From K189A clade bacterium (GTDB lineage: Bacteria > Pseudomonadota > Gammaproteobacteria > Pseudomonadales > Azotimanducaceae), in NCBI GenBank assembly GCA_018607725.1, contig JABBAY010000220.1, positions 1 through 43,116 on the forward strand: a stretch of 43,116 nt of DNA. The letters run 5' to 3'. This document shows positions 14,851-23,231 of the stretch, one piece after another. The position numbers and the translations under genes were made by a program. Position 1 is the first letter of the stretch. The number at the start of each line of letters is the position of its first letter. Below the pieces are notes generated by a model. The model did not search any database and had not been told where the DNA came from. It worked only from the letters and a program-made list of their open reading frames with translations.

Positions 14851-16134
14851 TTAGTCGCTCAAAAATTGGTTGACGGTCGCGAGTTGTAGACAAACTACGA
14901 ACACCTCAAGTGCGCGCTGCAGAGAATCCATAGCCGGAAACGTGGGTGCGAGCCGAATATTGCTGTTTTGTGGATCTAACCCATAGGGAAAGGTCGCGCC
15001 CGCTGGAGTTAGCTTAACACCAATTGCGGCAGCGTGTTGAATCACCTCAGAAGCCAGTCCGGGTAGGGTGTCCAGGGAAATAAAGTAGCCGCCCCGTGGC
15101 TCACTCCAGCTCGCTATGCCCTTGCCTTTGAGGTGTTCAGACAGGATTCGCAGGGTCAAATCAAACTTGGGTTGAATAATATTACGATGTTTGACCATAT
15201 GTGCAGCGATATGTTCAGCGTCTTTGAGGAAACGCACATGTCGTAGCTGGTTGACCTTATCGAAGCCAATCACTGAAGCTGACAGGTATTTCTCGAAAGC
15301 CTTGAGATTATTCGGTTCGGCCGCCAAAAATGCGATGCCAGCGCCGGCGAAGGTGATTTTGGAGGTTGAGCCAAACATTACGACACTACGTTCGTTACCC
15401 TGGCGTTTGGCCTCGGCCATCAGGTTCTTCAATACGTCAGGATTATCACTGAGATGGTGTACCGCATAGGCGTTATCCCAGAATATGGTGAAATGCTCGC
15501 CAGCGATATCCGCCAATCGGGCCATGCGGTCGACGACTGCGTCATTGTAGGTGTGACCGGTGGGGTTGGAATATTTTGGGACGCACCAGATACCTTTGAT
15601 TAAGGGATCCTGTTGGATCAGCGCCTCGACCTGACCCATGTCAGGACCGCCATCAAGCAACGGTACGTTGAGCATCTCGATGCCAAAGTGTTCGCAAATC
15701 GTAAAATGTCGATCGTAGCCAGGCACGGGACAGATAAACTTAATTTTGGCATCCGGGTTGGCTACCAAAGCTTGACGCCAGACAGGGAGCATATGATCGA
15801 TGTAAGCGTACATCAGCGACAGGCTGCTGTTACCGCCGACCAAGACCTCATCGGTGTCGACTTCGAGAAAGGTGGCGGCCAACTGCCTGGCTTCTGGTAT
15901 GCCCAGGATGCCACCGTAATTTCTGACATCCGTACCGTCTTGCAGCAGGTAGAAACCCTCGAGGATACCATCGAGTTCGTTAGATAAATCCAGCTGAGCC
16001 GGCGCCGGCTTACCTCGGGTCAAATCGAGGTTAAGGTTGGCCTGCCGAAAACCTTCATATTGCGCGCTGAGGGAGATCTGTAAAGTCCGCAATTGTTCGC
16101 GGGATAGTTGTGCAAATTCCATTGAATACTCCAA
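14851..16134 (-). CDS. PLP-dependent class I/II aminotransferase (MocR-like Asp aminotransferase family)
   Basis: The 427-residue enzyme has the class I fold. LTRGKPAPAQLDLS near the N-terminus, NYGGILGIPEARQLAA, GGNSSLSLMYAY, VPKYSNPTGHTYND and FWDNAYAVHHL (Asp/Tyr contacting PLP) are visible, as is the lysine segment VMFGSTSKITFAGAGIAF. The last Lys of STSK forms the Schiff base. RLAPTFP contains the C-terminal Arg that binds a dicarboxylate. It matches the PF12897-type aspartate aminotransferases rather than AspC. It sits 7 bp upstream of rhlB and next to argC, so arginine or aspartate nitrogen metabolism is a plausible context, though unproven. Confidence 0.87.
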   Translation of the reverse strand: MEYSMEFAQLSREQLRTLQISLSAQYEGFRQANLNLDLTRGKPAPAQLDLSNELDGILEGFYLLQDGTDVRNYGGILGIPEARQLAATFLEVDTDEVLVGGNSSLSLMYAYIDHMLPVWRQALVANPDAKIKFICPVPGYDRHFTICEHFGIEMLNVPLLDGGPDMGQVEALIQQDPLIKGIWCVPKYSNPTGHTYNDAVVDRMARLADIAGEHFTIFWDNAYAVHHLSDNPDVLKNLMAEAKRQGNERSVVMFGSTSKITFAGAGIAFLAAEPNNLKAFEKYLSASVIGFDKVNQLRHVRFLKDAEHIAAHMVKHRNIIQPKFDLTLRILSEHLKGKGIASWSEPRGGYFISLDTLPGLASEVIQHAAAIGVKLTPAGATFPYGLDPQNSNIRLAPTFPAMDSLQRALEVFVVCLQLATVNQFLSD

Positions 16135-16147
16135 TTGGAACGGATAG

Positions 16148-17101
16148 TTAGACCGTAAGACCGGTCAATTCGTGTTTGCCTAACATCAAGTTGAGATTTT
16201 GTACGGCGGCACCTGCTGCGCCCTTGCCTAAATTATCGAGACAGGAAGTCAGGAGAATTTGTTCGTCATTGCCGAACACAAACAAGTCATTGCGATTAGT
16301 GCCATTATTGCTTTGTGGCTCAAGAAACCCGTCGTCCAGTGCATTATTATCGTTAATGTCGTGAAGCCGAACACAAGGTTCGCCGGCGTAAGCTTCGGCT
16401 AACAGACTGTGAACCGCTTGAAGATTCACGTCGGCGGTGAACCAGCTTTTGGGCAACGGAACGTTGACTAGCATGCCTTGCGGAAAATGGGCAACAGACG
16501 GCATAAACATGGGCTGCAGTGCTAGGCCCGCATAGTGCTGCATCTCGTTCAGATGTTTGTGTGTCAAGCCGAGGCCATAAGGCCGCGTGTACCAAAGGTG
16601 TTCGGGCTGCTGTTGAGCGCGCTCGGCGTATTTCTCAATCATATTTCTGCCACCGCCGCTGTAGCCAGATACACCGTGGCAAATCAACGGAATGTCGGCA
16701 CGCAGCAGGCCGCTGCGGATCAGTGGTGTCACCGCCAGCAGGAATCCCGTAGCCCAACATCCTGGGTTGGAAATGAAGTGTCCCTGACGGATTTTTTCTC
16801 TTTGCTGGGGTGTGAGCTCGGCCAGGCCATAGGTCCAATCTGGCGCGACCCGATGGGCTGTGCTGGCGTCTAAAACGCGAGTATTTGGGTTTTCAATGAG
16901 AGCGACAGTCTCTCTCGCAGCATTATCTGGCAAGCATAGAATAACCACATCGGCGCTGTTGATCAGTTGCTGCTTGATTAAAGGGTTCTTTCGATCTTCA
17001 GCGGAAATTTGCAGCAGTTCAATATCGGTACGCTGACTCAATCTTTCGTGAATTTGTAGGCCGGTTGTGCCGACTTGGCCATCGATAAATACTGTATTCA
17101 T
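16148..17101 (-). CDS. argC: N-acetyl-gamma-glutamyl-phosphate reductase, short type
   Basis: The 317-residue enzyme reduces N-acetyl-glutamyl phosphate to the semialdehyde in arginine synthesis. Visible features are the N-terminal nucleotide fold FIDGQVGTTGLQIHERL, the active-site Cys115 in ISNPGCWATG, SGYSGGGRNMIE, and the histidine in SVAHFPQGM. The short length and GTTGLQ motif correspond to the type 2 ArgC. The ATG overlaps the epoxide hydrolase stop by 4 bp (ATGA), showing translational coupling. Other arginine genes are absent from the window, so the position is unusual. Confidence 0.92.
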   Translation of the reverse strand: MNTVFIDGQVGTTGLQIHERLSQRTDIELLQISAEDRKNPLIKQQLINSADVVILCLPDNAARETVALIENPNTRVLDASTAHRVAPDWTYGLAELTPQQREKIRQGHFISNPGCWATGFLLAVTPLIRSGLLRADIPLICHGVSGYSGGGRNMIEKYAERAQQQPEHLWYTRPYGLGLTHKHLNEMQHYAGLALQPMFMPSVAHFPQGMLVNVPLPKSWFTADVNLQAVHSLLAEAYAGEPCVRLHDINDNNALDDGFLEPQSNNGTNRNDLFVFGNDEQILLTSCLDNLGKGAAGAAVQNLNLMLGKHELTGLTV

Positions 17102-18270
17102 GAGCGAGCTTTATTCTCTAATAGTCTGATTTTTTGGAAAAACGTTCGTATGTCCGCGGCCAACAATTCTGGCTGCTCCAAGGCGGCAAAATGGCCGCCT
17201 GCGGGTTGCTCTGTCCAGTGCTGAATATTGTAGAGTTCCTCAGCCCAACTTCTCGGTGGTTGATAAAGTTCTGCTGGGAACATGGTGCAGCCTGTAGGCG
17301 TCGCAATTCTACCATGTTCGAATAGATTGTTGCCTACATGATTTGATTCGTAATATAGCCGGGTGGAAGACGTAATGGTGCCAGTGACCCAGTAGAGCAT
17401 GATGTTGGTGAGCAATTCGTCACGGCTCACGCTATTCTCCAGCTGGCCATGACAATCGGTCCAGAAATAGAATTTTTCGCTGATCCAGGCGGCCAGTCCA
17501 CTGGGCGAATCGTGCAAGCCGTAGCCAAGTGTCTGAGGTCTGGAACCCTGAATCGCCTGGTAACCTGTGCCGTCTGTCATCAGCTTCTGACGCTCGCTGA
17601 GTACACGCCGTTCTCGGTCTGTGACACCGGCAAATGGATCAGGCAAATGTTTCGGGTAGCCGGCAAAAACCAGGGTCAAGTGAATGCCGCAAACCTGTTT
17701 AGGGGCCAACACGGCAGTCCAACTGCTGATTGCTGAACCCCAGTCACCGCCTTGGGCGCCATACCGCTCATAGCCGAGTTCAGCCATCAGTCGCACGTGT
17801 CCTTCGGCGACACATTTCTGGTCAAACCCGGGTCTGGTGGGAGCTGTAGAAAAGCCGTAACCCGGGATAGAAGGGCAGACCACATGAAAGGCGTCAGCAG
17901 CGGTTCCACCAAACTTTTCAGGATGGGTCAACATCGGCAAAATACGACTGAATTCAACAATCGAACCTGGCCAACCGTGGGTCATGATCAACGGTAAGGC
18001 TTCGGCGTGGGGCGAGCGAGCATGAATAAAGTGGAGAGATTGGTCATCAAACTCTGCCGTAAAGTGCTCGAATTGATTCAGCTTCGCCTCTTGTTGCCGC
18101 CAATCATATTGTTCCAACCAATATTGGCACAGAGACTGTAACCATTGGCGGTCTGTACCGTACTGCCAATCCTGGCCAATCTCATCGGGCCAGCGAGTAT
18201 TGCGCAGACGCTGGTGCAAGTCATCGATGACGGCAGCGTCAATGTTGATTTTGAAGGGTGAAATTTTCAT
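17098..18270 (-). CDS. Epoxide hydrolase with N-terminal EHN domain
   Basis: The 390-residue enzyme has an EHN domain over about residues 1-110 (FKINIDAAVIDDLHQRLRNTRWPDE), then an alpha/beta-hydrolase domain. HGWPGS at 98-103 carries the oxyanion hole, and GGDWGS has Asp176 as nucleophile. An acidic residue and His360 (GGHFAALEQPE) complete the triad. YYESN near 310 supplies a lid tyrosine of the kind that activates the epoxide. This arrangement is that of microsomal-type epoxide hydrolases, which convert epoxides to vicinal diols. It is co-translated with argC (ATGA overlap) and with the upstream glycosyltransferase-like gene. Together with the halohydrin dehalogenase-like gene downstream it suggests detoxification or use of epoxides. 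Confidence 0.88.
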   Translation of the reverse strand: MKISPFKINIDAAVIDDLHQRLRNTRWPDEIGQDWQYGTDRQWLQSLCQYWLEQYDWRQQEAKLNQFEHFTAEFDDQSLHFIHARSPHAEALPLIMTHGWPGSIVEFSRILPMLTHPEKFGGTAADAFHVVCPSIPGYGFSTAPTRPGFDQKCVAEGHVRLMAELGYERYGAQGGDWGSAISSWTAVLAPKQVCGIHLTLVFAGYPKHLPDPFAGVTDRERRVLSERQKLMTDGTGYQAIQGSRPQTLGYGLHDSPSGLAAWISEKFYFWTDCHGQLENSVSRDELLTNIMLYWVTGTITSSTRLYYESNHVGNNLFEHGRIATPTGCTMFPAELYQPPRSWAEELYNIQHWTEQPAGGHFAALEQPELLAADIRTFFQKIRLLENKARS

Positions 18271-19514
18271 GAGACCGAGTCCGTTGGTTCAGTGAGCAGT
18301 CGATGCAGCCATCTTACAGAATCAATGTCGCGGATGTGTGCTTTGGGTAACACTGTGCCATCGCAAATGTGGTTGAGATTTTTTGATGGGAAGTAGTTAT
18401 CGCGCATAAAGTGAATGAATTTCAGCGTTTGAAAACCATCGAACCAGTCTCGCAGGAAGCGTTGGAAAACTCGATTAGGTGACTGCCGTTGCTGAGTCAA
18501 TAGACCGCGCAGATGCGAGTGGTTCAGCCAATTGAGAATCTCCGGCGTGTGTCCAAAGCAAGGCTCTGGATCCTGATTGTGGAGTTGGTCTGCTGAGGCC
18601 AGAAAGATTCGTAGCATGTAGAACACGCGTGGATCATAGAATTCATAATCGGTCATCGGCGCTGTCAGAGACTTAATAGTCTGCAGCGCAGGGCCTGTTC
18701 CGAATGGCGCTCGATCCGACAGTCTGGCCTGAATGCTAATGGCAGCCCCAGGGCTAATTTCGATCTGACCGGTCTTGGCCAGCTTGTTCAGGATATAGAA
18801 GTCTTCGGCTGCGTTGCGCTTTGGAAAACCGCGAACTTGCGCGTAGTGCTTGGCATTGATACGTAGTGTGCTGCCAATCGTAGGAAATGCGTAGGCGCTG
18901 CCGGCGTAATGCAAGCCGCGCACGTAGTAATTCATCGCGATGTCATACAAACGCGAGGCTAGCTCCAGTTCGGCGTCAAAATGATGGCGGAAGGGCTGCA
19001 GAATAGCCGCCGTTGTTATATCAAGTGGCGGTATATCGAAATAATTGTTCGGTAATACCACGTCGGCATCAGTGCTGTTGATCAAAGGTGAGTCGATAGC
19101 CCCTTTGCAAATTAATGCCAATGCCAGATCGGCGCCGATCTTGCGGGCCAGCCCCACCCCTTGGCGTTGGGGTATCAGTCGCCCCGCATGACATCGATCA
19201 ACAACGATCAGGTCTGGGCTGTCAGACCGGCGAATATAATGTAAATGACCAGCCTGTTGACTTGGCCCGGTAGTCAAGTTGCGAAACATCTGCTGGCTCA
19301 CAGAGTCTTCTTCAGTCCCGCTATTGACGACCAAGATCATCAGTAATTTGGGATCTGAGTGCGGCCATATCCGCAGTACCGACTCAGACTCTTCGCGGTG
19401 CGCGGGTATGACTAGGCAGTGTGCGTAACCGCTGATATCAAGATCGTCAAGGTCGCTGATCTCACTTTCAGCGTACCTCTCAAGGTATTGATGCGCGGTT
19501 TTTTCAAGAGACAT
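18267..19514 (-). CDS. Glycosyltransferase family 2-like (GT-A) protein
   Basis: The 415-residue protein begins with a GT-A-like nucleotide-binding fold: CLVIPAHREESESVLRI, MILVVNSGTEED. It has a DxD-type site INSTDADVVLPNNYF and an acceptor-side ED in RNAAEDFYILNKLAK. These match inverting GT2-type glycosyltransferases. No clear membrane helix is visible, so it is likely cytoplasmic or peripherally bound. The C-terminal 130 residues are unassigned. Its stop overlaps the epoxide hydrolase start by 4 bp. Carbohydrate targets are unknown; no other polysaccharide gene is nearby, so a small-molecule or glycolipid acceptor, or sugar-nucleotide binding without transfer, remain possible. Confidence 0.6.
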   Translation of the reverse strand: MSLEKTAHQYLERYAESEISDLDDLDISGYAHCLVIPAHREESESVLRIWPHSDPKLLMILVVNSGTEEDSVSQQMFRNLTTGPSQQAGHLHYIRRSDSPDLIVVDRCHAGRLIPQRQGVGLARKIGADLALALICKGAIDSPLINSTDADVVLPNNYFDIPPLDITTAAILQPFRHHFDAELELASRLYDIAMNYYVRGLHYAGSAYAFPTIGSTLRINAKHYAQVRGFPKRNAAEDFYILNKLAKTGQIEISPGAAISIQARLSDRAPFGTGPALQTIKSLTAPMTDYEFYDPRVFYMLRIFLASADQLHNQDPEPCFGHTPEILNWLNHSHLRGLLTQQRQSPNRVFQRFLRDWFDGFQTLKFIHFMRDNYFPSKNLNHICDGTVLPKAHIRDIDSVRWLHRLLTEPTDSVS

Positions 19515-19545
19515 AAAACTTCATTGGCGGCGGGTACGCGGTTCG

Positions 19546-20160
19546 TTAATGTAAGCGTGGACGAATTTCTAGGGCCGCCATGGCGCTGGCTTCAATGTCT
19601 AGCCATGTAACAAGGCGGTCCTCAACTGTTTGTGCGGGAAAGTAGCGCGTCGCAAGGCGAACAAATAACTGGTGATGATTAGCTTCTGAGCGTGCGAGGG
19701 TACGGTAAAAAGTTTGTACTTCTTTCGGCAGATCGGCTTCCGCCAGCAGCGAAAAGCGTTCGGCGCCTCGGGCTTCGATCACCGCCGCAGACAGCAGGCG
19801 GTCGATGAAGTAGGGGGTCGTGCCCTTGCGGACTTGCCGTAATATATCGTTGACATAGGGGTCTTTTTCGTCATCGCCGAGCCGAACGTTGCGCTGGAGC
19901 ATGAGGCGTACCACCTGACGGAAATGGTTCAGCTCTTCCAAGGCCAGGTCGATCATCGCCTCCACTAGTTCAGTCCTATCTGGGTAGTGGGCAACCATTG
20001 ACATCGCCATCGCCGACGCCTTGCGCTCGTTGGCGGCATGATCCTGTAGGAATCGATCAAAGTCGCTGAGCACTACCTGAGTCCATGCCGTCGGCGTCGG
20101 AAGCTTGAGGCCGCCGACCGAAAGAATGGTTAGGGCTTCCTCCGTCAGGGGTCGATTCAC
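19546..20160 (-). CDS. miaE: tRNA-(ms2io6A37) monooxygenase MiaE
   Basis: The 204-residue protein is a non-haem di-iron enzyme of the ferritin-like fold. Iron ligands are visible in ANERKAS (about Glu45), in ALEELNHFRQ (ExxH, residues 75-79) and in RSEANHHQLF (ExxH). MiaE hydroxylates the isopentenyl group of 2-methylthio-isopentenyladenosine at position 37 of tRNAs reading codons that start with U. Length fits the family. It overlaps the carboxylesterase stop by 4 bp and is followed by the glycosyltransferase-like gene. Oxygen dependence fits an aerobic organism. Confidence 0.88.
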   Translation of the reverse strand: MNRPLTEEALTILSVGGLKLPTPTAWTQVVLSDFDRFLQDHAANERKASAMAMSMVAHYPDRTELVEAMIDLALEELNHFRQVVRLMLQRNVRLGDDEKDPYVNDILRQVRKGTTPYFIDRLLSAAVIEARGAERFSLLAEADLPKEVQTFYRTLARSEANHHQLFVRLATRYFPAQTVEDRLVTWLDIEASAMAALEIRPRLH

Positions 20161-20816
20161 AAGACTTCTTGCAGGAAGTGAGAGACTTCCTCAATCTCTT
20201 CCAGGCACACTTGGTGACCCATGGGATAATCAGACCAGCGAACTTCATAGCCAAGCCGTTTCAGGTTCTCTCGAGAAGTAGCGGCTTGCATAACCGGTAT
20301 CATAGGGTCCTGGGTGCCGTGGATCATTAAAATTGGAATGCCAAGATTAGCGTCTGTGCGCTCTTGTTCGGTTTTTTGATAGTCGTGCAGGTAAGTTGAC
20401 AGTGCCACGACACCGGCCAGTCGCATGTCGTAGCGTAAAGCGGTATACAGTGCAATAACCCCGCCTTGGGAGAAACCGGCTAGTAGAATTTTTTCACTGG
20501 GAATGCCGCGGGCGAGTTCGCGTGCAATGAAGTCGCTGATTTGGCTGGCAGATTCGTTGATATCGTCAACTGCGCCGGATTCAGCATGGGGCACGAAATC
20601 GTACCAGGCACGCATCTCGTCACCATTGTTGATAGAGACCGAGCGAATGGGAGCGTGGGGAAAAATAAAGCGAATGGCAGAATCCGCCGGCAGATTTAAC
20701 TCCGGGACGATGGGTTCGAAATCGTGGCCGTCGGCACCGAGACCATGTAGCCAGATGACAGTGGCGGTAGCTGGGATTGCTGGCTCAATTTCGATATATT
20801 CCAGTAGTTCGCGCAT
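20157..20816 (-). CDS. Carboxylesterase / phospholipase family hydrolase
   Basis: The 219-residue alpha/beta hydrolase has VIWLHGLGADGHDFEPI, the nucleophile elbow LLAGFSQGGVIALY (Ser), GTQDPMIPV (Asp) and GHQVCLEEI (His). That is the plan of the small bacterial carboxylesterases (EstB type) that hydrolyse short acyl esters, and of lysophospholipase and acyl-protein thioesterase relatives. No signal peptide is present, so it acts in the cytoplasm. It is the first gene of the long minus-strand run, and its stop overlaps miaE by 4 bp. Upstream, 20817-21196 holds a tandem repeat and should hold the run's promoter. Confidence 0.88.
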   Translation of the reverse strand: MRELLEYIEIEPAIPATATVIWLHGLGADGHDFEPIVPELNLPADSAIRFIFPHAPIRSVSINNGDEMRAWYDFVPHAESGAVDDINESASQISDFIARELARGIPSEKILLAGFSQGGVIALYTALRYDMRLAGVVALSTYLHDYQKTEQERTDANLGIPILMIHGTQDPMIPVMQAATSRENLKRLGYEVRWSDYPMGHQVCLEEIEEVSHFLQEVL

Positions 20817-20878
20817 TTTCGTTTTCCTAGTTCGCTGGGTCTGTTTCAGGGTTGGCGGGGGGGTGCCATGAGCGCCTG

Positions 20879-20943
20879 TGAGTCTGGCTAGTGAGTCTGA
20901 CTAATGAGTCTGGCTAATGAGTCTGACTAATGAGCCCGCACAA
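20879..20943. repeat. 13-bp tandem repeat (TGAGTCTGRCTAR, four copies plus a degenerate fifth)
   Basis: Units at 20879, 20892, 20905 and 20918 read TGAGTCTGGCTAG, TGAGTCTGACTAA, TGAGTCTGGCTAA and TGAGTCTGACTAA, alternating G and A so that the true period is 26 bp. A fifth unit (20931) keeps only TGAG and AA. The array lies in the 380-bp gap 20817-21196 between the divergent carboxylesterase and racemase genes. The rest of that gap shows no gene I can support. It is non-coding (stop codons in several frames). The function may be regulatory, or it may be slippage. Confidence 0.85.
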
Positions 20944-21196
20944 ACCTGATAAAAAACGCGATGATACCGAATTTTTGCAGAAAAATATGGATTCCTTGGG
21001 CTAAGGCTCTGGTTTCACTCTGTATTGCGGTCAGGCCGGATAGAATTTGTACCCAATGCTGGCGTCTGATCGAGGGAGATGCCTCGGCGGAGGCTTCGTG
21101 GGGTCGTCCAACCTGAGTCAGTAACTTCTTGTTTGTTGCCCATAGATGCCGAATGTGACTAAATGTCAGCAAATCAATCAGGCAGGGGTATCAGCA

Positions 21197-22336
21197 GTGG
21201 GACCATTATCGGGAATTAAGATTATCGAATTGGCGGGCATCGGCCCCGGGCCATTTTGCGGCATGATGCTGGCAGATATGGGCGCAGAGGTGATCCGTGT
21301 TGATCGCGCGGGCAAAGGTGGGCGGCATGGCGTCGATGTATTGACTCGCGGACGAAAGTCCATCGCGGTCGATCTCAAGAGTGCTGAAGGCAAAGAGGTG
21401 ATACTCAAGCTTTGCGAATCGGCGGATGGCTTATTTGAGGGTTTTCGCCCAGGAGTGACCGAACGTCTGGGGTTAGGTCCTGCCGAATGTATGGCGCGCA
21501 ACCCGAAGCTAGTCTATGGGCGCATGACAGGCTGGGGGCAGGACGGTCCCATGGCGCATGCTGCCGGACATGACATCAACTACATTGCGTTGTCAGGCGC
21601 TTTGCATTCTATCGGCGCGAAAGACGGCAAGCCGGTGCCGCCACTAAACTTGGTCGGTGATTTTGGCGGTGGCGGTATGTTCCTGGCGTTCGGAATGGTT
21701 TGCGCGCTGCTCGAGGCGCAAAAGTCAGGCATGGGGCAGGTGGTCGATACCTCAATGGTAGAAGGGGCTTCGGTGCTGATGTCGATGTTCTTTACAATGC
21801 GTGCGGCGGGTGTTTGGAAGGAGGAGCGGGCGTCTAATATGTTAGATGGCGGTGCTCATTTTTATGATACCTATGAAACCAAGGACGGTAGATACATATC
21901 GTTGGGGTCCATAGAACCGCAATTCTACGCTCTATTGCTTGAGAAGGCAGGGCTTAAGGTTGAAGACTTCACGCCGCAAATGGACCAATCGCGATGGCCT
22001 GAATACAAAGCTCGCCTAACAGATGCTTTTAAGCAAAAGACTCGGGATCAGTGGACCGAGATTATGCAAGGTACTGATGTCTGTTTTGCGCCAGTGCTGG
22101 CATTGAGCGAAGTGGCCGATCATCCCCATAACAAGGCTCGTCAGTCTTTTGTTGAGGTGGATGGGGTGATTCAGCCAGCGCCTGCGCCACGATTCAGTCG
22201 AACAGCACCGGAGCTGACCGTTAGCTCTCGTAGGGCCGGCGAAGATAGCCGCCAAGTGCTGGCGGAAGCTGGCTATTCGCAAGCCGATATTGATTCTCTT
22301 GTGAGTGTTGGGGCGGTTAATTTGTCCGCGAGCTAG
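21197..22336 (+). CDS. CaiB/BaiF family CoA-transferase, alpha-methylacyl-CoA racemase type
   Basis: The 379-residue enzyme (from the GTG at 21197) reads [20 protein letters not shown], the usual start of alpha-methylacyl-CoA racemases. The longer reading from 21146 adds 17 residues without a ribosome site, while AGGGG lies 8 nt before the GTG. Active-site residues are visible: the His of [13 protein letters not shown], the Asp of GDFGGGGMF and the downstream Glu region. It epimerises 2-methylacyl-CoA esters for beta-oxidation of branched acids or sterol side chains. It is a stand-alone plus-strand gene, divergent from the long minus run, and not far from prpE, which would handle propionate released from branched chains. 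Confidence 0.9.
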   Translation: MGPLSGIKIIELAGIGPGPFCGMMLADMGAEVIRVDRAGKGGRHGVDVLTRGRKSIAVDLKSAEGKEVILKLCESADGLFEGFRPGVTERLGLGPAECMARNPKLVYGRMTGWGQDGPMAHAAGHDINYIALSGALHSIGAKDGKPVPPLNLVGDFGGGGMFLAFGMVCALLEAQKSGMGQVVDTSMVEGASVLMSMFFTMRAAGVWKEERASNMLDGGAHFYDTYETKDGRYISLGSIEPQFYALLLEKAGLKVEDFTPQMDQSRWPEYKARLTDAFKQKTRDQWTEIMQGTDVCFAPVLALSEVADHPHNKARQSFVEVDGVIQPAPAPRFSRTAPELTVSSRRAGEDSRQVLAEAGYSQADIDSLVSVGAVNLSAS

Positions 22337-22348
22337 GGATAGATGCTA

Positions 22349-22390
22349 ATGGTTAGCTGTAGTCGGGGCTCTCTCGGCTACAGCTGATCC
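22349..22390 (+). terminator. Hairpin downstream of the racemase gene
   Basis: AGCTGTAG is followed by CTACAGCT, an 8-bp perfect stem around a 15-nt loop rich in G and C, about 20 bp after the racemase stop. There is no immediate T-run, so it may be a terminator that needs help or a protective 3' hairpin. The rest of 22337-22613 is AT-rich and should hold the promoter of the next gene. Confidence 0.4.
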
Positions 22391-22613
22391 CGAAGCATAG
22401 GTAATAGAAAAAAGCGGTTAGACGCGGATTTTTTGAGTTAAACCAGCTTTATTGTCAATAAATTGTGTGCTCAGTCATTATTTATTGCCATTAATGCAGT
22501 AGAATCACCCCTTCATCGGCTCGTGTGCGGCGAGATCGTCAAAATCTGCTTCAACGGGGTAAGTGCATAGTGAATCACCCTCCCATCAACCAGATAAAAG
22601 TAGGTGCTAACAA

Positions 22614-23129
22614 ATGAGTGTAGAATTACTTGATACCACCCGGTTCCATGGATTCAGGGTCAGACGTCAAATAGCAGGAAAAACGTACCAGGAATACTTT
22701 TCCTTAAAGAAAGATAGTAAGCGTATGCGCGGTGCGGCACGTGCCGCGGTTAAACAGCAAGCTGAGGAGCGTGATGCGGTTCTTCAGAAACTGCAAGCCA
22801 AGGCCAAGGCTGAAGCGGCTAAAAATGCTTTGTTTGATAAGGATGGTAAGGTTCGAGGGATTCTGTTTCGAATGAAAACTGAAAAGAGCGGCACGCGTAC
22901 GCCGGTTTTTCAGATCGGTATTATGTCCGCTAAAGTCGGCAAAATCGTCAACACGACGGTATCCATTAATTTACACGGGCTGGAAACTGCGTGGCAGAAA
23001 GCCGTGGATTTTTATATCGACCATAAGAAGATTTCGAAGCGCGCGAAGGTCTACCAGGAATTACTGAGCGCACAGCCGTCGAAAGCGCAATTGGATGCGA
23101 TGAAACGTAAGCGACCGAAAAAAGCCTAG
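22614..23129 (+). CDS. Basic hypothetical protein with AP2-like segments, 171 residues
   Basis: I do not recognise a named family. The product is strongly basic, with a Lys/Ala/Gln-rich helix around residues 40-68 and a KRKRPKKA tail, which suggests nucleic-acid binding. Two segments look alike in plan: FHGFRVRRQIAGKTYQEYFS near the start, and RGILFRMKTEKSGTRTPVFQ followed by a strand and an amphipathic helix. Both resemble a three-strand-plus-helix AP2 or phage-integrase-arm domain. This is an impression from pattern only. The gene stands alone between the racemase and prpE, with a strong terminator after it. A ribosome site is weak (GTAGGTG). Confidence 0.55.
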   Translation: MSVELLDTTRFHGFRVRRQIAGKTYQEYFSLKKDSKRMRGAARAAVKQQAEERDAVLQKLQAKAKAEAAKNALFDKDGKVRGILFRMKTEKSGTRTPVFQIGIMSAKVGKIVNTTVSINLHGLETAWQKAVDFYIDHKKISKRAKVYQELLSAQPSKAQLDAMKRKRPKKA

Positions 23130-23145
23130 ACCGTGCTCAGAGGCG

Positions 23146-23174
23146 AAAAGGGATCTAGGTGATCCCTTTTTTTT
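23146..23174 (+). terminator. Intrinsic terminator after the basic hypothetical gene
   Basis: AAAAGGGATC (23146-23155) pairs perfectly with GATCCCTTTT (23161-23170) around a 5-nt loop, with T residues continuing to 23174. It works in both directions because of the A-run at the 5' side. It isolates the upstream gene from prpE. Confidence 0.92.
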
Positions 23175-23231
23175 GTCCTTTTTTTTCTGTAAGTGTTACT
23201 GTTTTCGCTTGTTTTCACAGGAGTATCAAAG

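Noticed and set aside
20879-20943. CRISPR-like or attachment repeat
   Set aside because: The 13-bp units are contiguous with no spacers, and there is no integrase or cas gene.
20927-21172. 81-residue minus-strand ORF in the gap before the racemase gene
   Set aside because: It starts at a TTG without a ribosome site, ends in the tandem-repeat region and has no recognisable composition or motif.
23193-23231. Longer prpE start with a hydrophobic leader
   Set aside because: AGGAG precedes the GTG at 23232 at normal distance and the family start is MSYAVEYA-like. The upstream 13 residues lie in the terminator-adjacent leader.
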